Assembly (NCBI GenBank): GCA_016719055.1 | Contig: JADKAW010000011.1 | Coordinates: 1-64,000, forward strand | DNA from: Candidatus Rhodoferax mariagerensis | GTDB lineage: Bacteria > Pseudomonadota > Gammaproteobacteria > Burkholderiales > Burkholderiaceae_C | Length of the DNA: 64,000 nucleotides | Direction of reading: 5' to 3' | Shown: positions 1-7,492 of the stretch, in pieces | How the letters are laid out: every line of letters begins with the position of its first letter | Numbering within the stretch: position 1 is the stretch's first letter | Position numbers and translations under genes: made by a program | The notes under the pieces: model-generated | The model's database searches: none | What the model saw: only the letters and a program-made list of their open reading frames with translations | What the model was told of the DNA's origin: nothing

Positions 1-34
1 TAAAGCTGTGGTCCAGGGTGAAGTCGGTGGTCAT
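1..34 (-). CDS. possible 5' end of a gene running off the left edge
   Basis: On the minus strand an ATG at 34-32 opens a frame reading MTTDFTLDHSF to the window edge with no stop. Only 11 codons are visible, no clear Shine-Dalgarno site precedes it, and the product cannot be identified. It is listed because the next gene to the right starts only at 651 and a leftward gene would explain the spacing. Confidence 0.25.
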   Translation of the reverse strand, partial: MTTDFTLDHSF

Positions 35-194
35 GGTCGGTTGGGGCCTATCGGCGCATGCAGACGCTGTTGTCGTCAAATGATACGGCCTGGCAAGTGA
101 TGCTGCACGAGGCGCGCAACGGATGCGATTCAAAGTGAGTAGCAAGGTGGAAAACCAAAGATTCACGACCCATCAAGTGCGGTGACTCAAACCC

Positions 195-327
195 GGCCCG
201 GTGATTGGGCCATGTGCATGCGGTTTTGGGATGAAATCACACGCGAGATAGGCCGTGCGGTGGGCCAGCGCTGCTTGTCGCGCGCCTTTCACCCCAAAGC
301 CCGGTCACATGACCCAATCACCGGGCC
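195..327. repeat. imperfect inverted repeat, 22-bp arms
   Basis: Arms at 195-216 and 306-327 are reverse complements with one mismatch (core GGTGATTGGG / CCCAATCACC), separated by about 89 bases. No gene is recognisable between them. It could be a pair of repeat-family palindromes or the ends of a small element. Confidence 0.6.
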
Positions 328-389
328 TGACACCGTCACCCAATCAACCAATTTGAAAAAACACCTGCCAGTTTTTCAACAGCTCACAC

Positions 390-479
390 AATCAGTCGGG
401 TGATACGCTTTGCGTAGGTCAAGGAGGAGAGCGCGTAGCGGTCGGGGGACACGAAGCAAAGCGTATCGCCCGGCTGATT
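390..479. repeat. imperfect inverted repeat, 24-bp arms
   Basis: Arms at 390-413 and 456-479 pair at 22 of 24 positions (core TGATACGCTTTGC / GCAAAGCGTATC) with a 42-base loop rich in GGAG. It is a candidate folded RNA or a REP-like palindrome. The stretch 1-650 otherwise shows no supported gene. Confidence 0.6.
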
Positions 480-650
480 GCCACCACCCGTGCGCGGCCT
501 GCCCGGGCTCCCTGACCGCCTGCGTGCCAGGTGGGTGTCTTCGTGAGAAGTCCACCTCTCTTTGAATCGCACCCGCGCCAACAAGACAACGGCGCAGGGG
601 GTCATCGCTGGTTTAGCATTGCCCCCTCAGCACTGTTGAACTGCCGCCCT

Positions 651-1382
651 ATGCCCAGCCCTCAAAAATGCCCCTCCTGCCAGTCGCCCATGGAAACCCA
701 CGCTTTGGCGGGCGTCACCGGCCGTCCGGTCGAGCTTGACCTGTGTTTTTCTTGTCAGGGCCTCTGGTTTGACCCGCAGGAAAACCTGAAACTCGCGCCC
801 GCTGCCGTGGTCGAGCTGTTTCGCATGCTGCATGCGCACCGTGATGATGTGCGCCAGCCAATGGCGCTCAGGCTTGATTGCCCGCGATGCAGCCGCGCGC
901 TGGCGCAGGGTTTTGACGTGGTTAAAAACGGCCGCTACATCACCTACCGCTGCCCACAGCGTCATGGCCGCTTCAGCGCGTTTTCGAGTTTCATGATCGA
1001 AAAAGGCTTTGTACGTCAGCTGACCCAACCCGAGCTTGACGCCATGGCGCAACGCGTGCCGGTGATGAATTGCAGCGGCTGCGGCGCGCCAGTGGATTTG
1101 CGCAAAGACCACGCCTGCCCGCATTGCCGATCGGCCTTTTCATTGCTCGACCCGCAGGCCGTGGAGCGCGCGTTGCAGGGTTATGCCAAAGCCAGCAGCG
1201 CGGTTGGCGCGGTCAAAATCCCCGAGCTGGCCGACGCGCTGATGATGGTCGAGCGCGACCGGGTGCAGGCGCAGCGCGATGCCAAAGCCGCTGGCGGTGG
1301 TATTTACCTGCCGGGCGACACCTCACCGCGGGTGGACCTGTGGGCGCTTGGTGTGGCCATGGTCTGGAGCGTGCTGAACTAA
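651..1382 (+). CDS. zinc-ribbon (zf-TFIIB-like) protein
   Basis: The 243-residue protein starts MPSPQKCPSCQSPM. The chosen ATG at 651 lies directly before the first CxxC knuckle; the frame is open further upstream but that part looks non-coding. It has several cysteine pairs: CPSC near residue 8, CFSC near 33, CPRC near 82, CSGC near 142 and CPHC near 155. These look like TFIIB-type zinc ribbons split between the two ends. The C-terminus ends in a short hydrophobic segment (WALGVAMVWSVL). Function is unknown; members of this family are usually small metal-binding proteins, some membrane-anchored. It converges with thiL eight bases away. Confidence 0.75.
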   Translation: MPSPQKCPSCQSPMETHALAGVTGRPVELDLCFSCQGLWFDPQENLKLAPAAVVELFRMLHAHRDDVRQPMALRLDCPRCSRALAQGFDVVKNGRYITYRCPQRHGRFSAFSSFMIEKGFVRQLTQPELDAMAQRVPVMNCSGCGAPVDLRKDHACPHCRSAFSLLDPQAVERALQGYAKASSAVGAVKIPELADALMMVERDRVQAQRDAKAAGGGIYLPGDTSPRVDLWALGVAMVWSVLN

Positions 1383-1390
1383 TCTTGCGC

Positions 1391-2389
1391 TCAGGCAAAG
1401 TGGTCAAACGAGGCGTAGTGATTTTCTAGCGTCTGGCCGTGGCGGTCTAGCAGCTGCAAACCTGGGGTGGCGTGAATCTGCCCAATGCGCGTGACCGGGG
1501 TCTGGCTGGCCTGGGCGGCAGCGGCCACAGCACCCTGCAACGCGGGCGGCGCCGTGAACAGCAGTTCGTAATCATCACCGCCCGCCAAGGCCAGCGTGCG
1601 CCATTGCTCGTTTGATAAATTTATGCCAAATTGGCCTGTAGCCCCTGTTAAATAAGCGCGAGCAGCTATTAACTCTGTAGCGATGTCAGCCATCACCGTG
1701 GCACCAACGCCAGAGCTTTGCAACACATGACCGAGGTCACCCAGCAGGCCATCGCTGATGTCAATGGCCGAGCTGGCCACACCACGCAGCGCCAGACCCA
1801 GCGCCACCCGGGGTGTTGGCGTTTCAAGGCGGGTGCGGGCGCGGGCCAGCAAATCATCAGGCAGCTTGAGCTTTCCCAACAGGGCGTCCAGTGCCAGCCG
1901 CGCATCACCCAGCGTGCCGCTCACATACAGGTCGTCGCCAGCTTGCGCCCCCGAGCGCAGCAGCGCTTGCGACTGGCCGCGGGTGACCGGCACCTCGCCA
2001 AACACGGTAATACAGATATTCAGCGGCCCGGCGGTGGTGTCGCCGCCAATCAGCTCGCAGCCGTGGGCGTCGGCCAGCGCCAGCAAGCCTTGTGAAAAAG
2101 CTGCCAGCCAGGCTTCATCCACGTGCGGCAGTGACAAGGCCAGTGTGAATGCCAGCGGCTTGGCACCACAGGCGGCCAGGTCGCTCAGGTTAACCGCCAG
2201 CGCCTTGTGGCCCAGCGTGCGCGGGTCCACGTCGGCCAAAAAGTGACGCCCTAGCACCAGCATGTCGCTGGAAATGGCCAGTTGTGTGTCCGCTTTTGGC
2301 TGCAGCAGCGCGCAGTCGTCGCCCACGCCCAGCGCAGCACGGCGCACCGGGCGCTTGAAGTAGTGCGCAATCAGGTCAAACTCACCCAT
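1391..2389 (-). CDS. thiL: thiamine-monophosphate kinase ThiL
   Basis: ThiL phosphorylates thiamine monophosphate to thiamine pyrophosphate with ATP, the last step of cofactor synthesis, in the cytoplasm. The 332-residue product has the AIRS-kinase fold signatures GVGDDCALL near residue 21, SSDMLVLGRHF, and GGDDYELLF near the C-terminus. The ATG at 2389 (MGEFDLIAHYF) fits the family start; the frame extends to a TTG at 2434 that is less likely. It is the last gene of the apaG-gcr-thiL run. Residues around IATELIAARAYLTGATG are encoded by a copy of the dispersed Comamonadaceae-type repeat described separately, so part of the protein looks like an in-frame insertion. Confidence 0.9.
   Translation of the reverse strand: MGEFDLIAHYFKRPVRRAALGVGDDCALLQPKADTQLAISSDMLVLGRHFLADVDPRTLGHKALAVNLSDLAACGAKPLAFTLALSLPHVDEAWLAAFSQGLLALADAHGCELIGGDTTAGPLNICITVFGEVPVTRGQSQALLRSGAQAGDDLYVSGTLGDARLALDALLGKLKLPDDLLARARTRLETPTPRVALGLALRGVASSAIDISDGLLGDLGHVLQSSGVGATVMADIATELIAARAYLTGATGQFGINLSNEQWRTLALAGGDDYELLFTAPPALQGAVAAAAQASQTPVTRIGQIHATPGLQLLDRHGQTLENHYASFDHFA
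1617..1690 (+). repeat. dispersed AT-rich repeat copy inside thiL
   Basis: Contains GGCCTGTAGCCC, AATAAGCGCGAGCAGC and TATTAA in the order seen in other copies of this window (26246, 26460, 49207). It is read in frame by thiL. Confidence 0.6.
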
Positions 2390-2506
2390 GAAGTGCTCGT
2401 ATTGGCCTTGCTGTTGGCGTGAGGCGGCGTGCAAGGGCCATCACCGAGACGGCAAGAACGGCCATGAGACCATGACTTTTCGGTTGGCTCACACTGGAAA
2501 AAGCTG

Positions 2507-4534
2507 TCACGAGGGTCTATTGTTGGTTGAAGCCGGTTCAGGTTCGGGCCAGAAAAAGCTGCGCAGCCGGGTGCGTAGCCGGTCGCGGATGGCTGCGCTG
2601 ATGCGCGCGCGGTCCACGCCGCTGACGTTGTGCGCGCGCAAGGCCAGCAGCAGCGCCAGGTAAAAACTCACCCCCACATTGAGCAAACCGGTCACGCCCA
2701 GCGCGGCCACACACCACCAGAAGGCACTCAGGTTTAAAACCTCAAGGCCCAGGCTGGCAGCAGCAGCAGCCACCTGTCCTGTGCCCAAAGTAACGTGGCG
2801 CACTTCCAGCCCGAGTCCAAAAAAAGCTGCAAACGCCGGCACCAGACCAAGCATCAGCCCCAGCGACACATTGGCCGCCAGACCTGAGATGTTGTTGCGC
2901 ATGAAGGTGGCCCAGCGGTCGGCACGGGCGCTGCCCAGAAACGCGGTGATGCTCGGGTTGTAACGCAGGGCGGAGTCGAGCCGGTGCAGCACAAACCAGT
3001 TTTCCACCCAGCCGGCAATGATGCTTGATGCAAACAGCAAGATGCCGGTGAAGGCTGCAAACAGGGCCGTGGGGCCCAGCAGCGTCAGGCCGTGCAACAC
3101 ATGGTCGGCCGTGGCCTTGTCTATCATGGGCTGGCCCAGGCCAAACCACATGGCGGTGCTGATCAGGATCACGCAGGGGATGACCAGCGCCAGGTTGCCC
3201 ACAATGGCCGCCATTTGTGAGCGCACCAGGTTGGCTACCTCATCCACAAAGATTTCAATCGCACCAGGGTGGTTGAGCTCCTTGAGCTTGGCAGCCATGG
3301 CGGGTGCGGTCATGGCGGGCTGCTTGGTGGCCACCGTCCAGTGCAGCAGTTGCACCAGCACAAAACTCAGGGCGTAGTTCATGCCGGCAAAAAAGCCCCC
3401 CCAAAAGGCCGACAGTCCCATCGACAGCACCACAAACTTCATCAGTGTGGTGATCGACATCACGGCGCCGCCGCCGGCGGCCTGGCGCAGCATGGCGCGG
3501 TACTCGGGCATGGTGCGGGTGATGTAGTGCTCGCCAACTTCCGAGCTGCGCTCGGCCACCTTGGCCGCCAGCATCGATGAATTGGAGCCAATCAGTGCGA
3601 TCAGGCTGCGGCGCTCTTGCCCCACCGTCACCAGATGCGCCATCAGCTTGGCTGACTGGGTCTGTGGATGCGCCGCAAAAAGGCAGTCCAGCAGGGCCCG
3701 CACGCGCAGTACCCGGGCGCGCAACTGGCGCAGCTGAAACACCAGGTTGACCGAAATGCCATGCACATCCAGATGGGTGTAGACCGACGAGGCAGCATGG
3801 CGGCAGGCATCAAGCTGATGCTGGTAGCGGTGCAAGGCCTTTTGTTGCGCCTCTGTGATGGCGTGGGGGCTGGCCTGGCAGGCCTTGTACAGGTCATCCA
3901 GGTCGGCGGCCAGCGCGTGAAAGGCGCTGTTTTCCCGCGCCGGCGCGCTCATGCGCAGCCGTAACTCGGGCGAAAAACCGGCGGCCCGAATCTGACTGGT
4001 GCAAAAAGTGATGGCCTCCAGCACTGTGGATTGCCAGGGCGTCAGGGCATGGCCGGCATCGGCTCGCGCATGGTTGGCACCGACAGGGGCGCGCAGCAGA
4101 TCAGCCACACGCGCCAGTGCAGTTTCGTCAAGTGCGGCAATCCACTGGGCGTCGAAGGCCTGGTTAAATACCAGCGAAAACAGCGCCGAGGCATCACTGG
4201 TCTCGGGTGTGCCGGGCAGCAGTTTCATGTAAATGCGCTCGGCGAGCTCGGTGACAAACGCGCTGCGCGAGGCAAATCCGTAGTCGGCCAGCAGGGCCGT
4301 GGCGTCCACCGTGCCCAGCAGGGTGCGCCACCATGCCTGCAATTGCGCGCGGGTGTGCGGGCGCTGCTGCAGGGCGTCGAGCAGCAAATTCAGGCGCGAA
4401 TGGGTGGCGGGCACCGATGTGCCGCTGCCGCGCAACCACGCGACAAGTTTGATCAACCACAGGTGGCGATGCACCAGACTGGCGTCGGGGTCGAGGGCGT
4501 CGAGCAGTTCAGGCAGGTCTTCGATGGCTTTCAT
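2507..4534 (-). CDS. 'site-specific recombinase' Gcr-family membrane protein
   Basis: The 675-residue protein starts MKAIEDLPELLDALDPD and resembles the family annotated as site-specific recombinase Gcr (Pfam SpecificRecomb). The N-terminal half of about 330 residues is helical and soluble-looking. The C-terminal half carries about six hydrophobic stretches, for example LVIPCVILISTAMWFGLG, LFAAFTGILLFASSIIAGWV and LGVTGLLNVGVSFYLALLL. That topology is that of an inner-membrane protein, and no serine- or tyrosine-recombinase motif is visible. The gene lies between apaG (six bases upstream) and thiL and is probably co-transcribed. The recombinase name should be treated with caution. Confidence 0.8.
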   Translation of the reverse strand: MKAIEDLPELLDALDPDASLVHRHLWLIKLVAWLRGSGTSVPATHSRLNLLLDALQQRPHTRAQLQAWWRTLLGTVDATALLADYGFASRSAFVTELAERIYMKLLPGTPETSDASALFSLVFNQAFDAQWIAALDETALARVADLLRAPVGANHARADAGHALTPWQSTVLEAITFCTSQIRAAGFSPELRLRMSAPARENSAFHALAADLDDLYKACQASPHAITEAQQKALHRYQHQLDACRHAASSVYTHLDVHGISVNLVFQLRQLRARVLRVRALLDCLFAAHPQTQSAKLMAHLVTVGQERRSLIALIGSNSSMLAAKVAERSSEVGEHYITRTMPEYRAMLRQAAGGGAVMSITTLMKFVVLSMGLSAFWGGFFAGMNYALSFVLVQLLHWTVATKQPAMTAPAMAAKLKELNHPGAIEIFVDEVANLVRSQMAAIVGNLALVIPCVILISTAMWFGLGQPMIDKATADHVLHGLTLLGPTALFAAFTGILLFASSIIAGWVENWFVLHRLDSALRYNPSITAFLGSARADRWATFMRNNISGLAANVSLGLMLGLVPAFAAFFGLGLEVRHVTLGTGQVAAAAASLGLEVLNLSAFWWCVAALGVTGLLNVGVSFYLALLLALRAHNVSGVDRARISAAIRDRLRTRLRSFFWPEPEPASTNNRPS

Positions 4535-4540
4535 GGGCGC

Positions 4541-4942
4541 TCAGTGCAGGGTGCGCGCGCCGCCGCCCGGGCTCAGGGCGTCCAACACAAACATTGGCAC
4601 GTCAACATCAAATTTTTCACCATCTTCGGCCACACAAAAAAAGCTGCCATGCATGGTGCCGGTGGGCGTACGCAGGCGTGTGCCACTGGTGTACTCAAAG
4701 GTTTCACCGGGCTTGAGCAGCGGCTGCTGCCCGATCACGCCCAGGCCCTTGACCTTTTCGGTCATGCCGTTGGCGTCGTTGACGTTCCAGGTGCGCGAGA
4801 TCAGCTGCGCCGGCACTTTGCCGGTGTTGCGGATGGTGATGGTGTAGGCAAAAAAATACAGGCCCTGCATCGGCGCTGACTGCTCGGGCAGGTAGCGCGG
4901 TTTGACCTGAACTTGAAACTGGTAGGCGGGTGTGGAAATCAT
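4541..4942 (-). CDS. apaG: ApaG family protein
   Basis: The 133-residue product has the full length of ApaG, a small immunoglobulin-like beta-sandwich protein (DUF525) linked to Co2+/Mg2+ resistance and diadenosine tetraphosphate metabolism. Visible features are YFFAYTITIRNTG, LISRTWNVND, GVIGQQPLLKPGETFEYTSG and GTMHGSFFCV, all typical of the family core. It is the first gene of the leftward apaG-gcr-thiL group and is divergent from the M23 peptidase gene, with a 130-base promoter region between them. The biochemical activity is not settled even for characterised homologues. Confidence 0.93.
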   Translation of the reverse strand: MISTPAYQFQVQVKPRYLPEQSAPMQGLYFFAYTITIRNTGKVPAQLISRTWNVNDANGMTEKVKGLGVIGQQPLLKPGETFEYTSGTRLRTPTGTMHGSFFCVAEDGEKFDVDVPMFVLDALSPGGGARTLH

Positions 4943-5072
4943 GACGTGATGCTATCCGCAAACTCTGACGATCGCTGACGGGTCAGCCAATGCACCTTGG
5001 CAAAACCACAGTCTATCGAACGCCAAAAGTTGACTGAGTGTTCTCAGGTGCCTCAGGTGAGATACTTGATGA

Positions 5073-6521
5073 ATGAGGTTGAAACGTCTTTCCATCCAAG
5101 CGCTGGGCGCCATCGGTTGCCTGGTGGCTGCGCATGGGGCGGCGGGCGGCGGGGACGCAGAGCAAGTGCGCGACGACCTCTCTCCGGCGCAAGAGCAGGC
5201 GATGTGGGACGAGATACGACAAAGCGTTGCCACATTGCGGGCACAGGGCACCTTGGTCGCAGCGGATGTGGCAGGTGCCGCGCAGGCCGTTTCCTATGCC
5301 TTTCCACTGCGCATGGCGCCCGGCTTGGCGGACTATGCCGGGTTCAGGGTGTCTGCTTATGCTGATCACAATGCGACTGCCGGGCAGTTTTTGGATTACA
5401 CCGGAGGCAACCGTACCTATGACAGCCATCGCGGCACCGACTTCGCCCTCTGGCCCTTTGGCTGGAACAAATTGAATGCGGGTGACGTGCAGGCGGTTGC
5501 CGCCGCTGCGGGCACGATTGCCTTCAAGGCCAATGGCGACCCCACGGACCACCAGCCGTGCGACGCTGGCAGCAGCAGCGACGCCTGGAATTACGTGGCA
5601 GTGGCACACGCCGACGGGCGGCTGACGATCTACGGCCACCTGCGCTACAACTCGCTCACCACCAAAGCGATCGGCCAAACCGTGGCTCAGGGCGAGTATC
5701 TGGGCACGGCGGCCAGCTCGGGCAATTCCAGCGGGCCGCATTTGCACTTTGAAATGCGCTACGGCAATTATTCAAATAACGAGTGGATTGACCCCTACGC
5801 GGGCCCGAACAGTCAGCCCGGGACTTTGTGGGCCAACCAGCGTCCCTATTTCGACTCAGCCATCAACAAGATTTCTACCCACTCGGCCCAGCCTATCGAT
5901 GTAAATTGCCAGCCCAGCATCACCAATCTTCAGGACAGCTTTACCACCCCGGCAAGAATTTACTTCTACATCCATTACCGTGACTACCAGGGAGCATTGC
6001 CCACTGCAGGAACAGTTTACCGACCGGACGGCACTGTCTTTCAGTCGTGGTCGGTGACAGATGCCACCACTTTTTTGTCTGCAGCAAAAAAATCCTGGGT
6101 TTTTGATTTTTCGGCCAATGACCCGGCTGGTACCTGGCGCTTTGAAGCCAACTACAACGGGCAGAGCTACCAGACCTTTGTTAACCTGAACGCCCCCACC
6201 AGCATCACATTACTCAATTCCGGCAGCCAGACGCGACTGGATCCGCAAAAAACACATGCCATCACCTGGACCGACAACCTGGGCGGGGGCATCAACATCG
6301 CGCTGTATCGCGATGGCGTGTATCTGGCCACCCTTGCCAGCGATATACCCAGCAACGGCCAACATCTGTGGAAGCCAGACGCCGCGCTGGCGCTGGGAAC
6401 GGGCTACAGCATACGGGTGTCCAGCGTCACCAATCCAGCCGTTTACGACACCAGCGACACACCCTTTACGCTGGCACCGACCCCGTCGCTTGCGCCAATC
6501 CTCATGCTGCTGCTTGACTGA
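5073..6521 (+). CDS. secreted M23 family metallopeptidase
   Basis: The 482-residue protein has a short basic N-terminus and a hydrophobic segment (LGAIGCLVAAHGAAG) that looks like a signal peptide. The catalytic M23 (LytM/lysostaphin-like) domain spans about residues 85-245. It has the zinc ligand motif HRGTD (H119, D123), YGHL at 187-190, and the GPHLHFE motif with H223 and H225. Such enzymes cleave peptide cross-bridges of peptidoglycan or glycyl bonds in proteins. The C-terminal 240 residues are beta-rich and may bind a substrate. Its role here, whether cell wall remodelling or secreted attack, is open; the T2SS cluster downstream could export it. Confidence 0.85.
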   Translation: MRLKRLSIQALGAIGCLVAAHGAAGGGDAEQVRDDLSPAQEQAMWDEIRQSVATLRAQGTLVAADVAGAAQAVSYAFPLRMAPGLADYAGFRVSAYADHNATAGQFLDYTGGNRTYDSHRGTDFALWPFGWNKLNAGDVQAVAAAAGTIAFKANGDPTDHQPCDAGSSSDAWNYVAVAHADGRLTIYGHLRYNSLTTKAIGQTVAQGEYLGTAASSGNSSGPHLHFEMRYGNYSNNEWIDPYAGPNSQPGTLWANQRPYFDSAINKISTHSAQPIDVNCQPSITNLQDSFTTPARIYFYIHYRDYQGALPTAGTVYRPDGTVFQSWSVTDATTFLSAAKKSWVFDFSANDPAGTWRFEANYNGQSYQTFVNLNAPTSITLLNSGSQTRLDPQKTHAITWTDNLGGGINIALYRDGVYLATLASDIPSNGQHLWKPDAALALGTGYSIRVSSVTNPAVYDTSDTPFTLAPTPSLAPILMLLLD

Positions 6522-6763
6522 TGTTCTGGCTGTGCTACGACATTGAACGTCATCATGGCCTCAAGCCTGATGACCAGCGGTACCAGACGGTCAGCATGAT
6601 CATGTCCATGTTGTTGCTGAAAATGGCGCTGCGGGCTGGTTGGCCCTGCATCCTCTCACCAATCGACAGTTGCAGCGCCTGCAGCGGCAATGCGCTGATG
6701 CCATGAGACATTGGTACTTGAGTTAAGCGAGAGGGGGGCAATGTCATGCCTAGAATTTAGACA

Positions 6764-6787
6764 AAGGTAGTAAACTTTGACTACCTT
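6764..6787. promoter_or_regulatory. operator dyad of the toxin-antitoxin pair
   Basis: AAGGTAGT (6764-6771) and ACTACCTT (6780-6787) form a perfect 8-bp dyad with an 8-base spacer, ending 17 bases before the antitoxin ATG. This is the usual place for RHH-antitoxin autoregulation. The interval 6522-6763 holds no supported gene. Confidence 0.65.
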
Positions 6788-6804
6788 ACCAGTGGGAGAA
6801 AAAA

Positions 6805-7122
6805 ATGCATATCCGTAGCGCCGCGAGTACGCCCACCAGTTTGAAGTTGCCAGCCGCGATAAAAACGCAACTTGAGGAAGACGCCCAGAAGGCAGGCGTA
6901 AGCTTGCATGCCTATATGGTGCAGACCCTGGCCGACTCAGTGCGCCGCACACGTCTGCGTGAAGCATTTACGCAAGACTCCATGAACGCGTTGAGCGACA
7001 TGAAGGCCAGCGGGTCGGGTTACGAGCTTGGAGATGTCCGTGCCTATTTTTCAGATTGGGCCAAGCACCGCAAAGGGTTGCAGGCCAAGCCGCAAGACCT
7101 GACACCAACTCAAATAGGCTGA
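6805..7122 (+). CDS. antitoxin, ribbon-helix-helix (CopG-like)
   Basis: The 105-residue protein is preceded by a GGGAG ribosome site 6 bases before the ATG. Residues 10-50 (TSLKLPAAIKTQLEEDAQ, then KAGVSLHAYMVQTLAD) match the beta-strand-helix-helix pattern of RHH DNA-binding antitoxins that bind as dimers and neutralise a partner toxin with a C-terminal tail. The acidic/aromatic C-terminal part (YELGDVRAYFSDWAKH) would be the toxin-binding region. The stop overlaps the next gene's start by one base (TGATG at 7120-7124), which implies translational coupling. An operator-like dyad sits just upstream. Confidence 0.75.
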   Translation: MHIRSAASTPTSLKLPAAIKTQLEEDAQKAGVSLHAYMVQTLADSVRRTRLREAFTQDSMNALSDMKASGSGYELGDVRAYFSDWAKHRKGLQAKPQDLTPTQIG

Positions 7123-7430
7123 TGGTTACGGCTGGTTTGTTCCTGAGTCAGGCAGCGTTTGACGACCTGCTTCGGTTGGAAGAGTTCCTTGCCCTGTCAG
7201 AAGATCCGATGGCTAGTGAGTTACTGGACTTCATCCTGGACGCTTTGCAGGTTTTGACTCATCAGCCCGGTATCGGACGACCGGTTGAAGGCGGATTACG
7301 AGAGCTCATTATTTTGCGCGGGCGCAGTGCTTATCTGGCGCGCTACGAATTCGACGCGGCTCGCGGTCGGGTTCTGGTGGCACGCATTCGCCATCAGCGG
7401 GAATCTGGGTACTCGGAGGGCGAGCTTTGA
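7122..7430 (+). CDS. type II toxin, RelE/ParE superfamily
   Basis: The 102-residue protein starts MVTAGLFLSQAAFDDL. Size, helical N-terminus (LLRLEEFLALS, LLDFILDALQVLTHQPGIGRPV) and the C-terminal beta-sheet with LRELIILRGRSAYLARYEF and VLVARIRHQRESGY fit the ParE/RelE fold. The basic-aromatic end (RIRHQRE) is where catalytic or gyrase-inhibiting residues usually lie. It overlaps the antitoxin gene by one base. Whether it cuts mRNA or poisons gyrase cannot be read from sequence alone. Confidence 0.8.
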   Translation: MVTAGLFLSQAAFDDLLRLEEFLALSEDPMASELLDFILDALQVLTHQPGIGRPVEGGLRELIILRGRSAYLARYEFDAARGRVLVARIRHQRESGYSEGEL

Positions 7431-7492
7431 TAGGGTGGCTTCGTTGCTGTTGTCATTCGGGTGCTTGGTTCTGAGAAAACTTGCTCAGCGGC

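Noticed and set aside
4031..4879. Long plus-strand open frame opposite apaG/gcr
   Set aside because: Lies antisense to two well-supported genes and its translation has no recognisable family; it is a high-GC shadow.
4541..4942. Riboswitch or leader upstream of apaG/thiL
   Set aside because: thiL is the last gene of the operon and no TPP-riboswitch core (CTGAGA...) could be seen in the 4943-5072 region.
6521..6706. 61-codon frame after the M23 peptidase
   Set aside because: No ribosome site, no family, composition unlike neighbours; likely non-coding.
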